Shown here: piece by piece, positions 1-10,626 of the stretch
Layout of the letters: each line of letters opens with the position of its first letter
How positions within the stretch are numbered: position 1 is the stretch's first letter
NCBI GenBank assembly: GCA_918026815.1
Contig: CAKJVC010000058.1
Location: forward strand, 186,001-250,000
Source of the DNA: Chalara sp. BL73
Taxonomy: Eukaryota > Ascomycota > Leotiomycetes > Helotiales
Reading direction: 5' to 3'
Length of the DNA stretch: 64,000 nucleotides
Made by a program: the position numbers and the translations under genes
Notes under the pieces: generated by a model
What the model was told of the DNA's origin: nothing
Seen by the model: only the letters and a program-made list of their open reading frames with translations
The model's database searches: none

Positions 1-1786
1 GTGAGGTGAGTGGTCAAATATCTCGGGATGTCGGCTTTATTCATTATGTAGGACTTTGAGACATGCATATCAAATGTACCTATCTTGGAGAATCAGGCAC
101 ATGGTAACGGCTTAGTCACGCGATTTAGTGCTGTTCATCTAGAGCCAAACTAACTTCTGAATCTTGGTAGGCCTTTTTGTGGTCGATGCACTCGATTTGG
201 TAGTCCTCCCTTCAGATCAATTAACAAAACTTGCTAAAACCAACTTCTCTAGGTCACAAATGTGAGGGATATCTAGAAAAGTCAGCGCAGGGTCCAAGCA
301 AAAGAGCCATTCTCCCATCTTTAAACCTCAACCAGCCAGCGTTTACGCCTGCCTTCCGAGGTGACTTGGAGTATCAGTATTTTCAACACTTTGCTAAGGT
401 TACATGTCATCATTTAAGCGGCTTCCATGATAATAATAAGCTGTGGAATCAAATCGTCCTACAAGCGTCTGAGGCTGACGTATCTCTCCGTTATGCTGTC
501 ACTGCGATTGGTGCACTAGATATGACAAGGTCTAGAATCGTGCAATCAAAGAATGGCAGCTACTTCTACATGAGCGAGGAGTGCAAACATGGAAAGAATG
601 CTGAAGGGCCAAATAGTCATTATGTATTTGCCCTTCAACAATACAGTAAAGCCATCAAAACCTGGCAAAAAGCCGTCATAACAAAAAGCAGGCCTCTTAG
701 AGAAATGTTATTGGCCTCGCTTCTTATACTATGTTTTGAGCAATATCATGGCAATCATGAATCGACGGCACGGCATATTGCAACATCAGTCAAACTGATC
801 GAGAATCAGCGACCAATTGACAAATCTGCAATTGAAAAAACTATCGACGAGGAAATAATTCAAAGTTTTAATCGCCTTGAGGTCCAGGCAATGGTACATA
901 GTGATCCATTTTCTCTAGACGATCATAATCGCTTCAAAGGTAATAATGCATTGACCTGTATCATTCCTGTTCGTTGGCTAATTTAAGAACTAAAGACATC
1001 TGGAAAGATGAGCTGGCTAATATCCCAATACGCTTTGAGACTGTCATGGAAGCTCGAAAATGCTTTGGCCACATTACAAGCCGCTCGGTACATTGCGGAT
1101 CGATCATATTGGCTTTGAAACAATCTGAAGCAAAATTGCCAGGACTTTCACCTTCCGAGGCTCAACTACTAGACCCAAGAGCAAAAGTTCATATCGAAAC
1201 CTTGCATCAATGGGCGGCGGCCTTTGATCATCTGTACCGAGAAGCTCTCGCTAATAAAAGGAATGTTGCTCCGCTGATACTTCGTTGCCAGTACTTATCT
1301 CAGTGCATGATTCTGAGCCACTTCACTATTCCTCAGGAGACCTCTTATGACGAAGAGATTGAGACATTCCGTGAAATTATTCACCTATGCGAAATCTCGT
1401 TGACTGATAAACACTTCGATTTTAACTTTTCCTTCGAAGGCGAGTCGATATATGTTCTGGAGATCGTTGCACAGCGATGTCGGGATCCTGCGTTGAGACG
1501 ACAGGCAATACACCTGTTGCGATTTAAACCACGACGCGAGTCAATCTTTGACAGTATTATAACTGCGGATCTCAGTACCTGGGTTATGCTAATTGAAGAA
1601 GAAGGCATGGTAGATGGACATATTCCTGAAGAGGCTCGTTTACGCAATGTTAACTCTACGATTGACCTGGAGAACCAAGAGGCAGAAATCTGGGGCTACC
1701 AACTGAAACCAGGATCAAAAGAACTTGTGAAAAGGACTGGCATCGTTAAATTGTCAGAAAAGGATGATGTACAGGCTGGAAAGTGA
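1..1786 (+). CDS. Zn2Cys6 fungal transcription factor, 3' part (5' end outside window)
   Basis: This is the C-terminal part of a fungal zinc-cluster regulator, a nuclear DNA-binding activator or repressor. Inferred exons are <1-5, 171-199, 253-939 and 996-1786, with introns of 165, 53 and 56 nt. Joining the small exon 171-199 to 253 onward reads PFCGRCTRF then GHKCEGY. That is the second half of a CX2CX6C-X-CX2CX6C binuclear cluster, with three of its cysteines visible. The rest (about 490 residues) is mostly helical and looks like the fungal-specific regulatory region (DUF3468 type). The first exon ends in a perfect GTGAGT donor at position 6. The first half of the zinc cluster lies upstream of the window. 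No target can be inferred: the neighbour downstream is an RNA-processing gene on the same strand. The family call is fairly sure; the joins in the first 250 bases less so. Confidence 0.8.
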
Positions 1787-2123
1787 AGGTGGCAAGTCAT
1801 GCACTCTAGTGAGGCTTCCCTCTGCTTCAAACTATATTGACCGCAGATGGCTTTGCCTTGGAGGCAGGCTAGACTTTATCTCAGTACTACCGCAATCAAT
1901 TGTGGAAGAGCTTTGATTGTTGTCATCAACAGACTTGTCTCGATAACTCGGAGTTGTATTACAGAACGAACGGGTAATCGCCAAGCCCGTATAAAGCAAT
2001 TAAACGCGAACAGATGGACTGGAGCTGAGGTCTTCAAGCTAAACATAATATGCTCCTGGCTGACTCATCGATTATTTCGGTCGTGAATCATCTCGACGAT
2101 GCTGCGCCTCCACTTCATCTCGG

Positions 2124-2128
2124 CCAAT
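2124..2128 (+). promoter_or_regulatory. CCAAT box upstream of the RNA end-processing fusion gene
   Basis: A direct CCAAT lies 138 bases before the start codon at 2266 and about 55 bases before the TATA-like stretch. In fungi this is the binding motif of the HAP/CBC complex. The role here is inferred from position only. Confidence 0.35.
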
Positions 2129-2180
2129 CACAACTCAGACCCACAAGCAGCAATAGCTTCCTATAACATTGGAAGTACCA

Positions 2181-2198
2181 TGTATATAAATATATATG
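2181..2198 (+). promoter_or_regulatory. TATA-like element upstream of the RNA end-processing fusion gene
   Basis: A run of alternating T and A containing TATATAAATATATAT ends about 70 bases before the start codon at 2266. Its position and composition suit a core promoter element. Confidence 0.4.
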
Positions 2199-2265
2199 GG
2201 ATCGACTGGATTGCGATAATCTCACAGTAACGATCAATTTAATATTTTCCGCTATCATAGGAGAG

Positions 2266-5200
2266 ATGGCGTCAATAAACTTTCGCCTCACCTCCACACA
2301 GACTGCACTTGCACTCGTGCTTCCGGAGAGTCTCCACCCTGAGGTAAACTCCCTGCGAAGCATATACGATAAATCGTACACGAAGTGGGAGCCACATATC
2401 AACATTCTGTATCCCTTCGTTGAGCCTACAGCTCTTCATGAGGCAGTTGTATTCTTGAGAGGCTGCCTTCGGGATGATCAACAGGACGGACTGAAGATAA
2501 ATATCGATCAAGTGGGTGTCTTCAAACATCGCAAGAACGCTACAGTTTTCTTAAAGCCAGATCCAGATTCGGGGGAAAGCTTGTGTCGTCTAAGGTCACG
2601 ATTCGTGGCTGCTTTGGGATGCAAGGAAACTGAAGGGACCCATGATGGAACTTACAGACCTCATTTATCCATTGGACAATCTAGTCTGACAGCAGATTCG
2701 ATTGCAAAATTAGTTGAAAAGACTCAAAAGCTAGTCAACATGAGCTGGAATCAGTCGACACTGGTTGTACTGAGGAGGTCGACGTCGGGCAAGATGGAAG
2801 AAGTAGATCGTCTACAGTTGGGTGAAAATGAAGATTCTCCTGACGAAAAGCAATCCTCGACATATCAAGGATGGAGGCCGTGCTTTGTTTTTGACTTGCA
2901 AACTGGTTGGAACGAAGCCTTAAATACCCCAACCCAGGACCTTAGCCATCAAAAAGAGTCTTTCGAAGTTTCAATATCAACGTACAACGTCATGGCAGAG
3001 CCGAACGGTCCCTCCTTTATGTCTCGCCTTCCTCTTATAATTGATGCAATAGCAACTACTCCGGCACCTCAAGAATCTGTGAGAGTATTGTGTCTTCAAG
3101 AGATCAATGATGAAAGTAAGTCACTAACATATGATCAAACTTTTTTTTTAAAAAAACATATCTCCATTATAACTTGTAGTCACGCGATTACGTTGAATTT
3201 AGAGGTTGGCTAACTTTTTTTTTACTAGGTCTTCCGCTCTTGTTGTCCCATCCAGTTATTAGAGCGCTATACCCCTACTCCAGCCATTCAAAGACATCTC
3301 TCTTACCGAGTGACCGCAACTTAGTGACTCTTGCATCAAATCCCTTCAGTTGTTTCACGGTTCAATTCCCTGAGCGTCATAAGTCATCCCTTGTGATTGT
3401 GTTCACTGAACGACCGCTATTGGTGGCAAATGTCCACTTAACCAGTGCGCTCACCAATGAAGCAGTTGTGGCTAAGAAAAGTCAGATGGAAGTACTGACA
3501 GAGTTCCTTGTTCGTGTTCAGGATAAGATTAAAAGCAACATCTTTATTGCAGGTGACTTCAATCTCACGACTTCATCCTACACTATAGAGACGGCATTAT
3601 CGCAGGGCATCATTACCAAGGTCACTGAGGAGTCAATCAAGAGTGTGATCGACCCTAATTTTTGGGAAGATATTTTTGATCATGTCGAGAACTTAGTTGA
3701 GGATGGAGGTCAGGAATTATACGAGGGCGAAGAAGGCGCCACATTCGATCGCCTCAGCAATCCCTTGGCTCCATATACCGAGGCAACAATTGGTCACCGT
3801 CCACAGAGATATGATAGAGTGCTCTACAATAAATTCGATGGCATTAATCCTCAAAATCTGCGGAATTTCGGGATGCCCACAGCTGAAGGACAGTGTGGCA
3901 GCGATCACTATGGTGTTTGCGCGACCTTTTGTATTGAAGAATCTGGGGGCTCTCCACGAAATGCGACCACAACCAATATTGCGGCCAAGGAATTAAAGTC
4001 TGGAAATATATCAATCATAGAGGACACTACAAATGTGGAAATTTTACTTGAACCATATCTTCCGACATCAGAAGATGAGAAGTGTCGCGAAGATTCAATC
4101 ACAGCATTACGCCAAATTTTTGACTTCAAAGACGAAGTTGGGCAATTTGTTTTCGCTCCAATGGGCAGTCAGTGTCTGGGAACTTATCTGAATGATTCAG
4201 ATATTGACATACTGGTAATTGGATCGACAACACCCCAGAAGTTCTTCGAATTTGCGGAGATGAGACTTCGTGCCAAGGAAGAAGGTAATGAAGTCTCAGG
4301 TATTCGATCTTCCATAAGCTCTCTAGTCCCGATCATTAAGTTTGTTTTACGAGGGATTGAATTTGACTTGCAGTATTGTCAGGCACCTGCGCTCGTTGAG
4401 AGGTAAGTAATCTGGCTCGTGAAGGGCACGCGAATACTGACATAACTAGATATTATGCATTAGAACCAACCCCTGATTTACTAAGTTTTGTCTTCGACCC
4501 CTCCGTTTTATCAACGGTTCAGTCAATCGCACCCCTCCGCTCTCTCAACAGCTATAGAGATAGCGCGTATCTTATACGTAGTATAAGGGACTTATCCTCA
4601 TACCGAACAGCACATCGCTTTTTATCTCTTTACCTCAAGAGACATGCGCTATATTCTGCGAAATTCGGCTACCTGGGAGGTGTTCACCTCTCATTAATGC
4701 TCAATCATGTTGTCAAGCTGATAGAGCATAAGTCCGCGAACACTAATATAGCACCGGCTAGTGTAGTTCGCACATTCTTTGCATACTATGCAGAATTTGA
4801 TTGGGCAAAACGGATGGTCAGCGATCCTTTCACAACTACAAAATCTCCACGCTCAGTGCGTGAACCTGTCTTCATTCAAGCCATACACACTCCCACCATT
4901 CGCCCAAATGTGGCTGCCTCCTGCACACGGCTCTCTGCTCATACATTTACGACTGAATTCTCTTTGGCTTCAGATATTCTTTCGAAAGGAGATTGGAACT
5001 GGTGCCTTCGGGCAAAAGATGCCGTGGTTTTTGATTTCATGGATACTTTCAAAGCGTTCGTAAGAATATCTGTTGATGTTTGGGATGCAGATGAGATTGG
5101 AGGAATGATGGTGAGGAATATGATAGGCGCACTGGAGAGCAAAGTTCCGAGGTTGATGGTAGGCTTAGGGAGAAGCAAGGTCGTAGAAGCTCGAGTATGG

Positions 5201-5866
5201 CCTGCGAAATTCCGAGAGAAAATTCAGGAGGATGTGGATGACCCTACCAGTTTTAAGGGTTATTATCTTATTGGTATCTCCGCTAAAGAGGATGACCCAG
5301 ATCAAAAGAAAATAGTAACTGGTAAGATCATCACCGTCGTCAGAGAATTTGAGCGGGAGGTCAGAAGATTGCGAGAACTTGAGAACGGCCATATATGGGT
5401 GGACATGGACCTTGTTCCTAAGAAGAAGTTGGTTGAAATGAACCTAGTTCTCGATGAACGAGATTGGGGAACGACAGCTGTCAAGCCTGCTGTCGAGGAG
5501 GGCATTAACGAAGCCTCAACCACTGAAACATATTCTCAGGAAAGGGCGAATGCGAGCTCATATGCTCCATTACTTCAAAACACGCACTCTACCTCTCTTC
5601 GACCTGCACAAGATATCATCTCGCGCATCCGCTGGGATCCTAAACTTTCCGCAGAAGAATTTGTGATCGGGTATGAGGACCGCTTTGTTGGTGTCAAGGA
5701 GATTGAATTGGGGAAATGGAAGAGTGAGCAGACGGACGAAGAGTTTATTCCTATGCACCGAATTGTGTGGGTACGAAAGGTGGGCGATGATGAAGAGATA
5801 GTTTGGGATCGGAGGAAGAAGATAGATCTTCTCTTCGGAAGTGGTTTTGGAAGAGGGAAGGCCTGA
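2266..5866 (+). CDS. Four-domain RNA end-processing protein: 2H phosphoesterase + EEP + PAP-like nucleotidyltransferase + MJ1316
   Basis: Exons are 2266-3115, 3229-4402 and 4450-5866 (introns 113 and 47 nt), giving 1146 residues. Residues 1-200 are a 2H phosphoesterase (2'-5' RNA ligase/LigT superfamily) with H44-I-N and H133-L-S motifs. Residues about 232-517 are an EEP metal-dependent phosphodiesterase with all expected motifs: TYN241, LQE279, NVH353, GDFN 392-395, YD479 and SDH 508-510. Residues about 560-1000 are a poly(A)-polymerase-like nucleotidyltransferase: GS 596-597, D608-x-D610, third Asp D663, then a PAP central domain containing FGYLGGV. Residues about 1060-1137 match the MJ1316 (DUF504) domain, predicted to recognise RNA cyclic-phosphate ends. 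The first intron join restores ND-ESLPLLLSHP, typical of EEP proteins. Likely role (inference): trimming, resolving and re-extending damaged RNA 3' ends. There is no signal peptide. Domain calls are strong; the biological role is unknown. Confidence 0.88.
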
Positions 5867-6256
5867 AATGTACAAAATGTGAATATACAATGGAAAGAAT
5901 ACATATAATCACATAATATGATGCAACGGCATTAAATCAACTTTGCCGTTGTCAAGCAGTCCGCATGGTAAATGTATTACATTGATGAGCTTTCAAACTT
6001 CTTTCTCTTAGCCAAGATGATTTATATGACATAGCTGATCTTTACGCAATCCATATCGCGTGTACTCTATTCCCAACGCTCCAAGAGCTGCTGAGCAGCA
6101 GGCTAAATACCAATAACACGTGACGAGACCGGATGACACTTCATCTTTTCTTGCTCGAGAAGCTTGGAACTACTATAACACCAACAGATCCTGCTCTCTT
6201 TTACACAATGTGGTGTACAATATGCTGCTTCTTGTTTATCGTGATGAAGCATCGTG
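5867..6256. other. Intergenic region
   Basis: No gene is seen. It holds the 3' flank of the RNA-processing gene and the upstream region of the GT25 gene; short open frames on both strands show no family features. Confidence 0.6.
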
Positions 6257-7745
6257 ATGTTGTATCTGTCATCGTTCCGCCCAGCCGCGATATGGCGGTC
6301 AAGATGTGCCATTAAGATCTCGACCGCAGCCATCTTTTTTTTGATATTCATTTGGTATATGCAACCTGGCCTATCCTGGATTTCTCAGGGCACTGATTTA
6401 TATTTCGGAAAGCTACATGGAAACATTCGAAACGACTCTCTTGGGGTAAGTAACTTGACGTTCTCATTATTTTAACATGCTTCCTTAGGATACAAGATCC
6501 ATGAAGAGCTTAATATGGAGAAAAGGTTTCAAAAGTATGCTTAACTGATTACCTTACCTGACAATTCATAGTTCGAAAAGATATTTGTACTCAACCTCCC
6601 ATCCAGGACAGACCGAAGAGACGCGCTGAGCTTAGCTGCAGCATTCAGCAAAATCAAACTAGATTGGATCGACGGTGTGCTTGGTACTGAAGTTGAGGAG
6701 AATGCATTACCACCAGGTGAGCGCATCGGTCTCTCTACAGGAGGAAAAGGTTCCTGGCGGGGGCATATGAATGCCATTCGAACGTATATTTACTCCTTTC
6801 CTCCTATCAAATTTCTTGACACTGAATAAGCATAGGATTGTTGAGCAAAATCTTGGCTCAGCACTCATTCTCGAAGACGACACTGATTGGGATGTCCGCC
6901 TGAAGCCTCAGCTACAGACCTTTGCATTGGCTGCTAGAGCACTTCTCGATCCCAGCAGAGCTGCTCGCAACCCCGTGGATCTTGGCAAATTCAACCCAGA
7001 TGAAGTCCCTTTGACAGCTTACCAAAAGTTCTCGTTTTCGCTCTCGAATCTCCCGCAGTCTACACATCCCCAGTTTAGCCCGTACGGTGATGACTGGGAC
7101 ATGCTTTGGGTTGGCCATTGCGGGACCAGCTTCCGGAACTTCACACCCACTACACGCGTCCTTATCCTCGATGATCCAACTGTCCCCTCACCCGCGCATC
7201 TCAAGCCGCACCCTTTTGCTACGCCTGACGCATACGGGACCCTCTATCCACCTCATACCCGTGTTGTTCACGTGCCATCCGGCCCTTCTTGCTCTATTGC
7301 ATATGCCCTCTCCCAGCGTGGCGCGCGAAAACTACTATATGAATTTGGCGTTAAGGCGTTCGATAAGCAAATGGATTTCATGTTAGGCGATTTCTGTGAC
7401 AATACCGAGGCAACGATCAATGGCAGTAGTGAGGGTGTTGAAGGACAGGGCAGGGGAAGGGAGGAGAGTAGTGGTGTTTGTGTCACTGTACAGCCGCCGC
7501 TATTTGGCCACCATTTCCCGGAAGGTGCGAAAAGTGGTAAGATATATTTTTTTCTTGTCAATTGTTTCATGGGAGGCATTTTCAAAGGTCGATAGGGCCG
7601 CCGCTGACTGTTCCTAGACATTTTCGCAACGGGAGGTGGCCTAATAAGGATGGTGGGAACGCTCTATGTGAGGTGGAGTGTGAGAATGAACTTTGGCCGT
7701 CTGTCTCGAGGGCAGACTGTGATGTATGACCAGTGGCCAGATTAG
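6257..7745 (+). CDS. Glycosyltransferase family 25 protein, type II membrane
   Basis: Exons 6257-6445, 6572-6783, 6836-7536 and 7618-7745 give 409 residues. A hydrophobic anchor at about residues 20-36 (ISTAAIFFLIFIWYMQP) predicts a short cytoplasmic tail and a luminal catalytic domain in the Golgi or ER. The domain starts FEKIFVLNLPSRTDRRDAL, the classic GT25 (LPS-glycosyltransferase-like) opening. It continues through WRGHMNAIR and the ILEDD motif at about 145-149, which places the nucleotide-sugar metal-binding acidic residues. The last exon adds SDIFATGGG. The 126-nt first intron was chosen because it joins NDSLG to FEKIF in phase 0; an inner AG at 6487-6488 would break the frame. The acceptor sugar and donor are unknown; fungal members are generally unstudied. 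The start is the ATG after an in-frame GTG. Confidence 0.82.
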
Positions 7746-9147
7746 ATCATCACCAAGTTGCGTGATTGTGACCCGAGATAGGACCGAGAGAAATATGGAA
7801 TGTCGGGCTCCTTCTTTCACGTGAAAGTCGTGAGAGCAAGAAACTTGAATTGCAGAATGAAGTAATGGTAAAGGTCTAAGATCAAGATCGCCTTTTTCTG
7901 GGGACAGACGTTGAGGGATCCGCATATCCAATATAACGCTCGCCTAGCCCAGGGAATTTGCGGATACGGTACGGAGATCAGTGTGGAACATCAAATATAT
8001 CTCAAACTCGAAGAAAATAGCAATTCAGATTATGCTGTGTCTTGAATTGAAATGCCAAATCACTACTTTTTCATGGCCTTCAATGCGAATTGTGAGCGAT
8101 GAGGCAAGTTTTCGGCTATGCATTCATTGTGAAAATTCTCAACTGACAAATCCGTTGCAACTATTGACAAATACCTCAAACTTTGCCATTCTTGCGGGCA
8201 GTGTAGCCAAATGCAAGATGCTGACTTCCCTACAACGTTACCTCACATCGCCTGATCCCATATCAGAGTTTACCAAAGTTCTTTTCTCGTACCACCCTCA
8301 AGTCAAATATATCTACTAGTTTTTGATCATATGACACCAAGAAATGTGGGTGCAAAATACGAACCACAAAACCCTTGCCAGCACCACTTATGTTCCGTCA
8401 TTTGAAGAGGCTAAAGCAACCGGTACTTGTGCAACATACGAGACGGGGAGCGCGGTTGTATGGGGCCGGCATTTTCTATCGTCGCCTATAGAGCAAACGA
8501 AAATTCAGGAAGCATCTCTTCGTGATGGAAAAATCGGCATACCCGAGATCGTGTGAATATGCATCGTAAATGCACAAAATGAAGAATACGATCTTGCCAT
8601 AGGTTCGTGTAAGCATTGCACAGCATGCGAAAACAGTCCCAAAACGGCATTTCTTCAACATATAGGAGCATCTCCGAGGGTGGAGTGGCCAAGTTGCTCT
8701 GACCGCCTTCCACTACCGCTCGGAATATATCTCAAAGGGGGTAGGGGAAGGCCCTGAAATCCGGGGCAGACGGAGTCGATAGCGACGTCACAGGATCGCT
8801 TATTTATTTTTGGGTGGCGCAGGGACTTCAATACGAGAAAACGATCTTCACCTCCCATCATCAGTATGGTCTTGGTCCTGCTTTGGGCACAAGCGGCTTA
8901 TGTAAGATTTTTCGACCGATGATCATGAGGGGCTCGACGTCAAGAATACGAGGTTTGTTCCTGAAAACATGAGATGTCGGTTTACCGGCAGGAGGTGAAG
9001 ATGGTATAAAGATCTCTTGCTTTCCTTCCAAGTGTTTCTCATCATCAGCTTTCACATCTTCCCAAGCATCTCTAACTACCAATAATACTTCAGCAATCTA
9101 CAGCTTTATTCTCTGACCTCCAGTCAAAACAATCTACCTTCAACAAA
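7746..9147. other. Intergenic region, 1.4 kb
   Basis: No gene is seen. Open frames of 60-112 codons occur on both strands (for example 7981-8319) but none shows a domain, a signal peptide or a sensible splice partner. The right end is the promoter and CT-rich leader of the secreted-protein gene. Confidence 0.6.
9005..9011 (+). promoter_or_regulatory. TATA box of the small secreted protein gene
   Basis: TATAAAG lies about 140 bases before the ATG at 9148. It is followed by a pyrimidine-rich, CA-rich leader ending in CAACAAA just before the start, the pattern of a strongly expressed fungal gene. Confidence 0.55.
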
Positions 9148-9791
9148 ATGTTTGCTAAGACCTTCCTCGCCGCCACCGTCGCCAGCTTGGCTGTCGCTGC
9201 TCCTGTTGAGCAAAGACAAGAGAACAGTGCCTTCGGCCTGATTTCCACCCGCAGCGGAAACCCAAATGTTCACTTGCGCTCCATCGTCGCCAACGGCCAA
9301 AGATTCTGGATCGGCAAGGAGACTGCTACCTACTGCCCTGAAATCGAAAACCTCGATTGCTCTCAGCGTATGTTTCCCTTCCGCCTCTCTGCAATCAAAC
9401 AAGAGCTAACTATCTCATAGTCGGAAACTCCACCTCTGTTGTCGCTCAACCCCTGACCGAGAGCGGACTCAGCTTGAACGTCATCGTCCCGGGAGGACAA
9501 CAAGCATATGTCACAAGCGACGGACAACTCGGTTACACCATCGCGCACAGTGCCGCTGCCCCAGAAGGCTCCGTCCGCGTCCCATTCCTCTACACCCCAC
9601 AAGCCTCTGAGTACACTGTTGGAAACTTGGCCTTCAACGGTAATGGCTTCAATGCCTGCCCAACTGAGACCGAGGGCGTCTACCAGATTTACGCCGTCGG
9701 TGCTCCAGCATTCGTCCGCACAGATTGCATCGGCATCAATGTCGCCACTAGCTCCTCTGGAACCGTCACCCCAGCTTGGCAATTCTCTTAA
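9148..9791 (+). CDS. Small secreted protein, IgE-binding-protein-like
   Basis: Exons 9148-9367 and 9421-9791 (intron 53 nt, GTATGT to ATAG, with branch GCTAACT) encode 196 residues. Residues 1-18 are a clear signal peptide ending AVAA before PVEQRQ; EQRQ could be a processing site. The mature part reads FGLISTRSGNPNVHLRSIVA then FWIGKETATYCP, with repeated YTP/NGF-type beta-strand segments and four cysteines. This resembles the ascomycete secreted family often labelled IgE-binding protein (from memory of family patterns; not checked). It has no catalytic motif. The strong core promoter and signal peptide suggest an abundant extracellular or wall-associated protein; an effector role is only speculative. 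Confidence 0.75.
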
Positions 9792-10626
9792 GCGCTTTGT
9801 CTCTGAATGGTTGGAGTGCTGGAAGAGTGTGGATAATGGATGAAGACTGAAGAGGATTTAATGTTGTATATGAGTTGGAAAAAAGCGTGCATAGCGATTG
9901 CATTGGTAATATTTGGCATATTTTGTATATAGAAGTTACGAACACTCTCCTTAATGCATAATGTATAGATGATTAATTCATCGGAAGCTCATGAAAGCCC
10001 AGCATCCCGTTGTCCATATCGTATCATCACTGGGATTCCGAACCGACTCGTGAGAATCAAGAACTCAAATAAGCTTTCAGATTTGTGAAACTTGGTCAAT
10101 CAGTAGAGACTGCGTAAAACAACTACCAGCTTTAGCGTCAGAGTAACGCGGGATGTTGCGGTTTGCTATGAAAGAATCAAGGGGGTGGCTTCGGCTAATT
10201 TAAGCTTAAAGAGAGATCAGAAGAGAGCATCGTGCAAAGAAGTTAAATCAGGACATGGCTTCTGATTGTCATCGACTCCTGTATTGTATTGGAATAATAT
10301 CTTTCTTCTTGCTTCTCAAGAATGTCAGGCTAGTGACTTCTTCTGTATTGCATCCGGCTGGTGGTGCCGAGTTACCCACGGTTTAATTTCTCGATGACGG
10401 TTGAGAAACCCATATTTTCTTAAATCTTGCTAATTCACAAGATGAACTCATCTAAACTTTATTAGTCTAGTAGAGTGCAAGTGTTTCCCACAAATCTGTT
10501 CCTCCTAAATCAAATGAGTCCAAGTGTCAGGGCAAGCTTGCAGACAACAGGGGTCTCTTTATCCTGTCTCGGTGTGAGCGGAGCGTACTCTTCATCATTA
10601 CATCAATTTTGTGCAACATCCTGCAA
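9792..10626. other. Intergenic region
   Basis: No gene is seen. It holds the 3' flank of the secreted-protein gene and AT-rich sequence, then the upstream region of the membrane-anchored MYND-related gene. Confidence 0.55.

Larger units (their letters stand above)
1787..2265. other. Intergenic region between regulator and RNA-repair gene
   Basis: No convincing gene is seen. Apart from the two promoter-like motifs annotated separately near its right end, it holds only short open frames without family features. Confidence 0.6.

Noticed and set aside
3180..3228. Possible extra small exon in the RNA end-processing gene (acceptor at 3179, second intron to 3228)
   Set aside because: It would introduce an in-frame stop; one intron 3116-3228 restores the conserved EEP sequence.
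6489..6534. Possible micro-exon in the GT25 gene
   Set aside because: It leaves the next exon out of frame with the GT25 start motif; a single 126-nt intron keeps phase.
9363..9782. 139-codon minus-strand frame
   Set aside because: It is the antisense shadow of the secreted-protein exon, whose signal peptide, intron and codon pattern support the plus strand.
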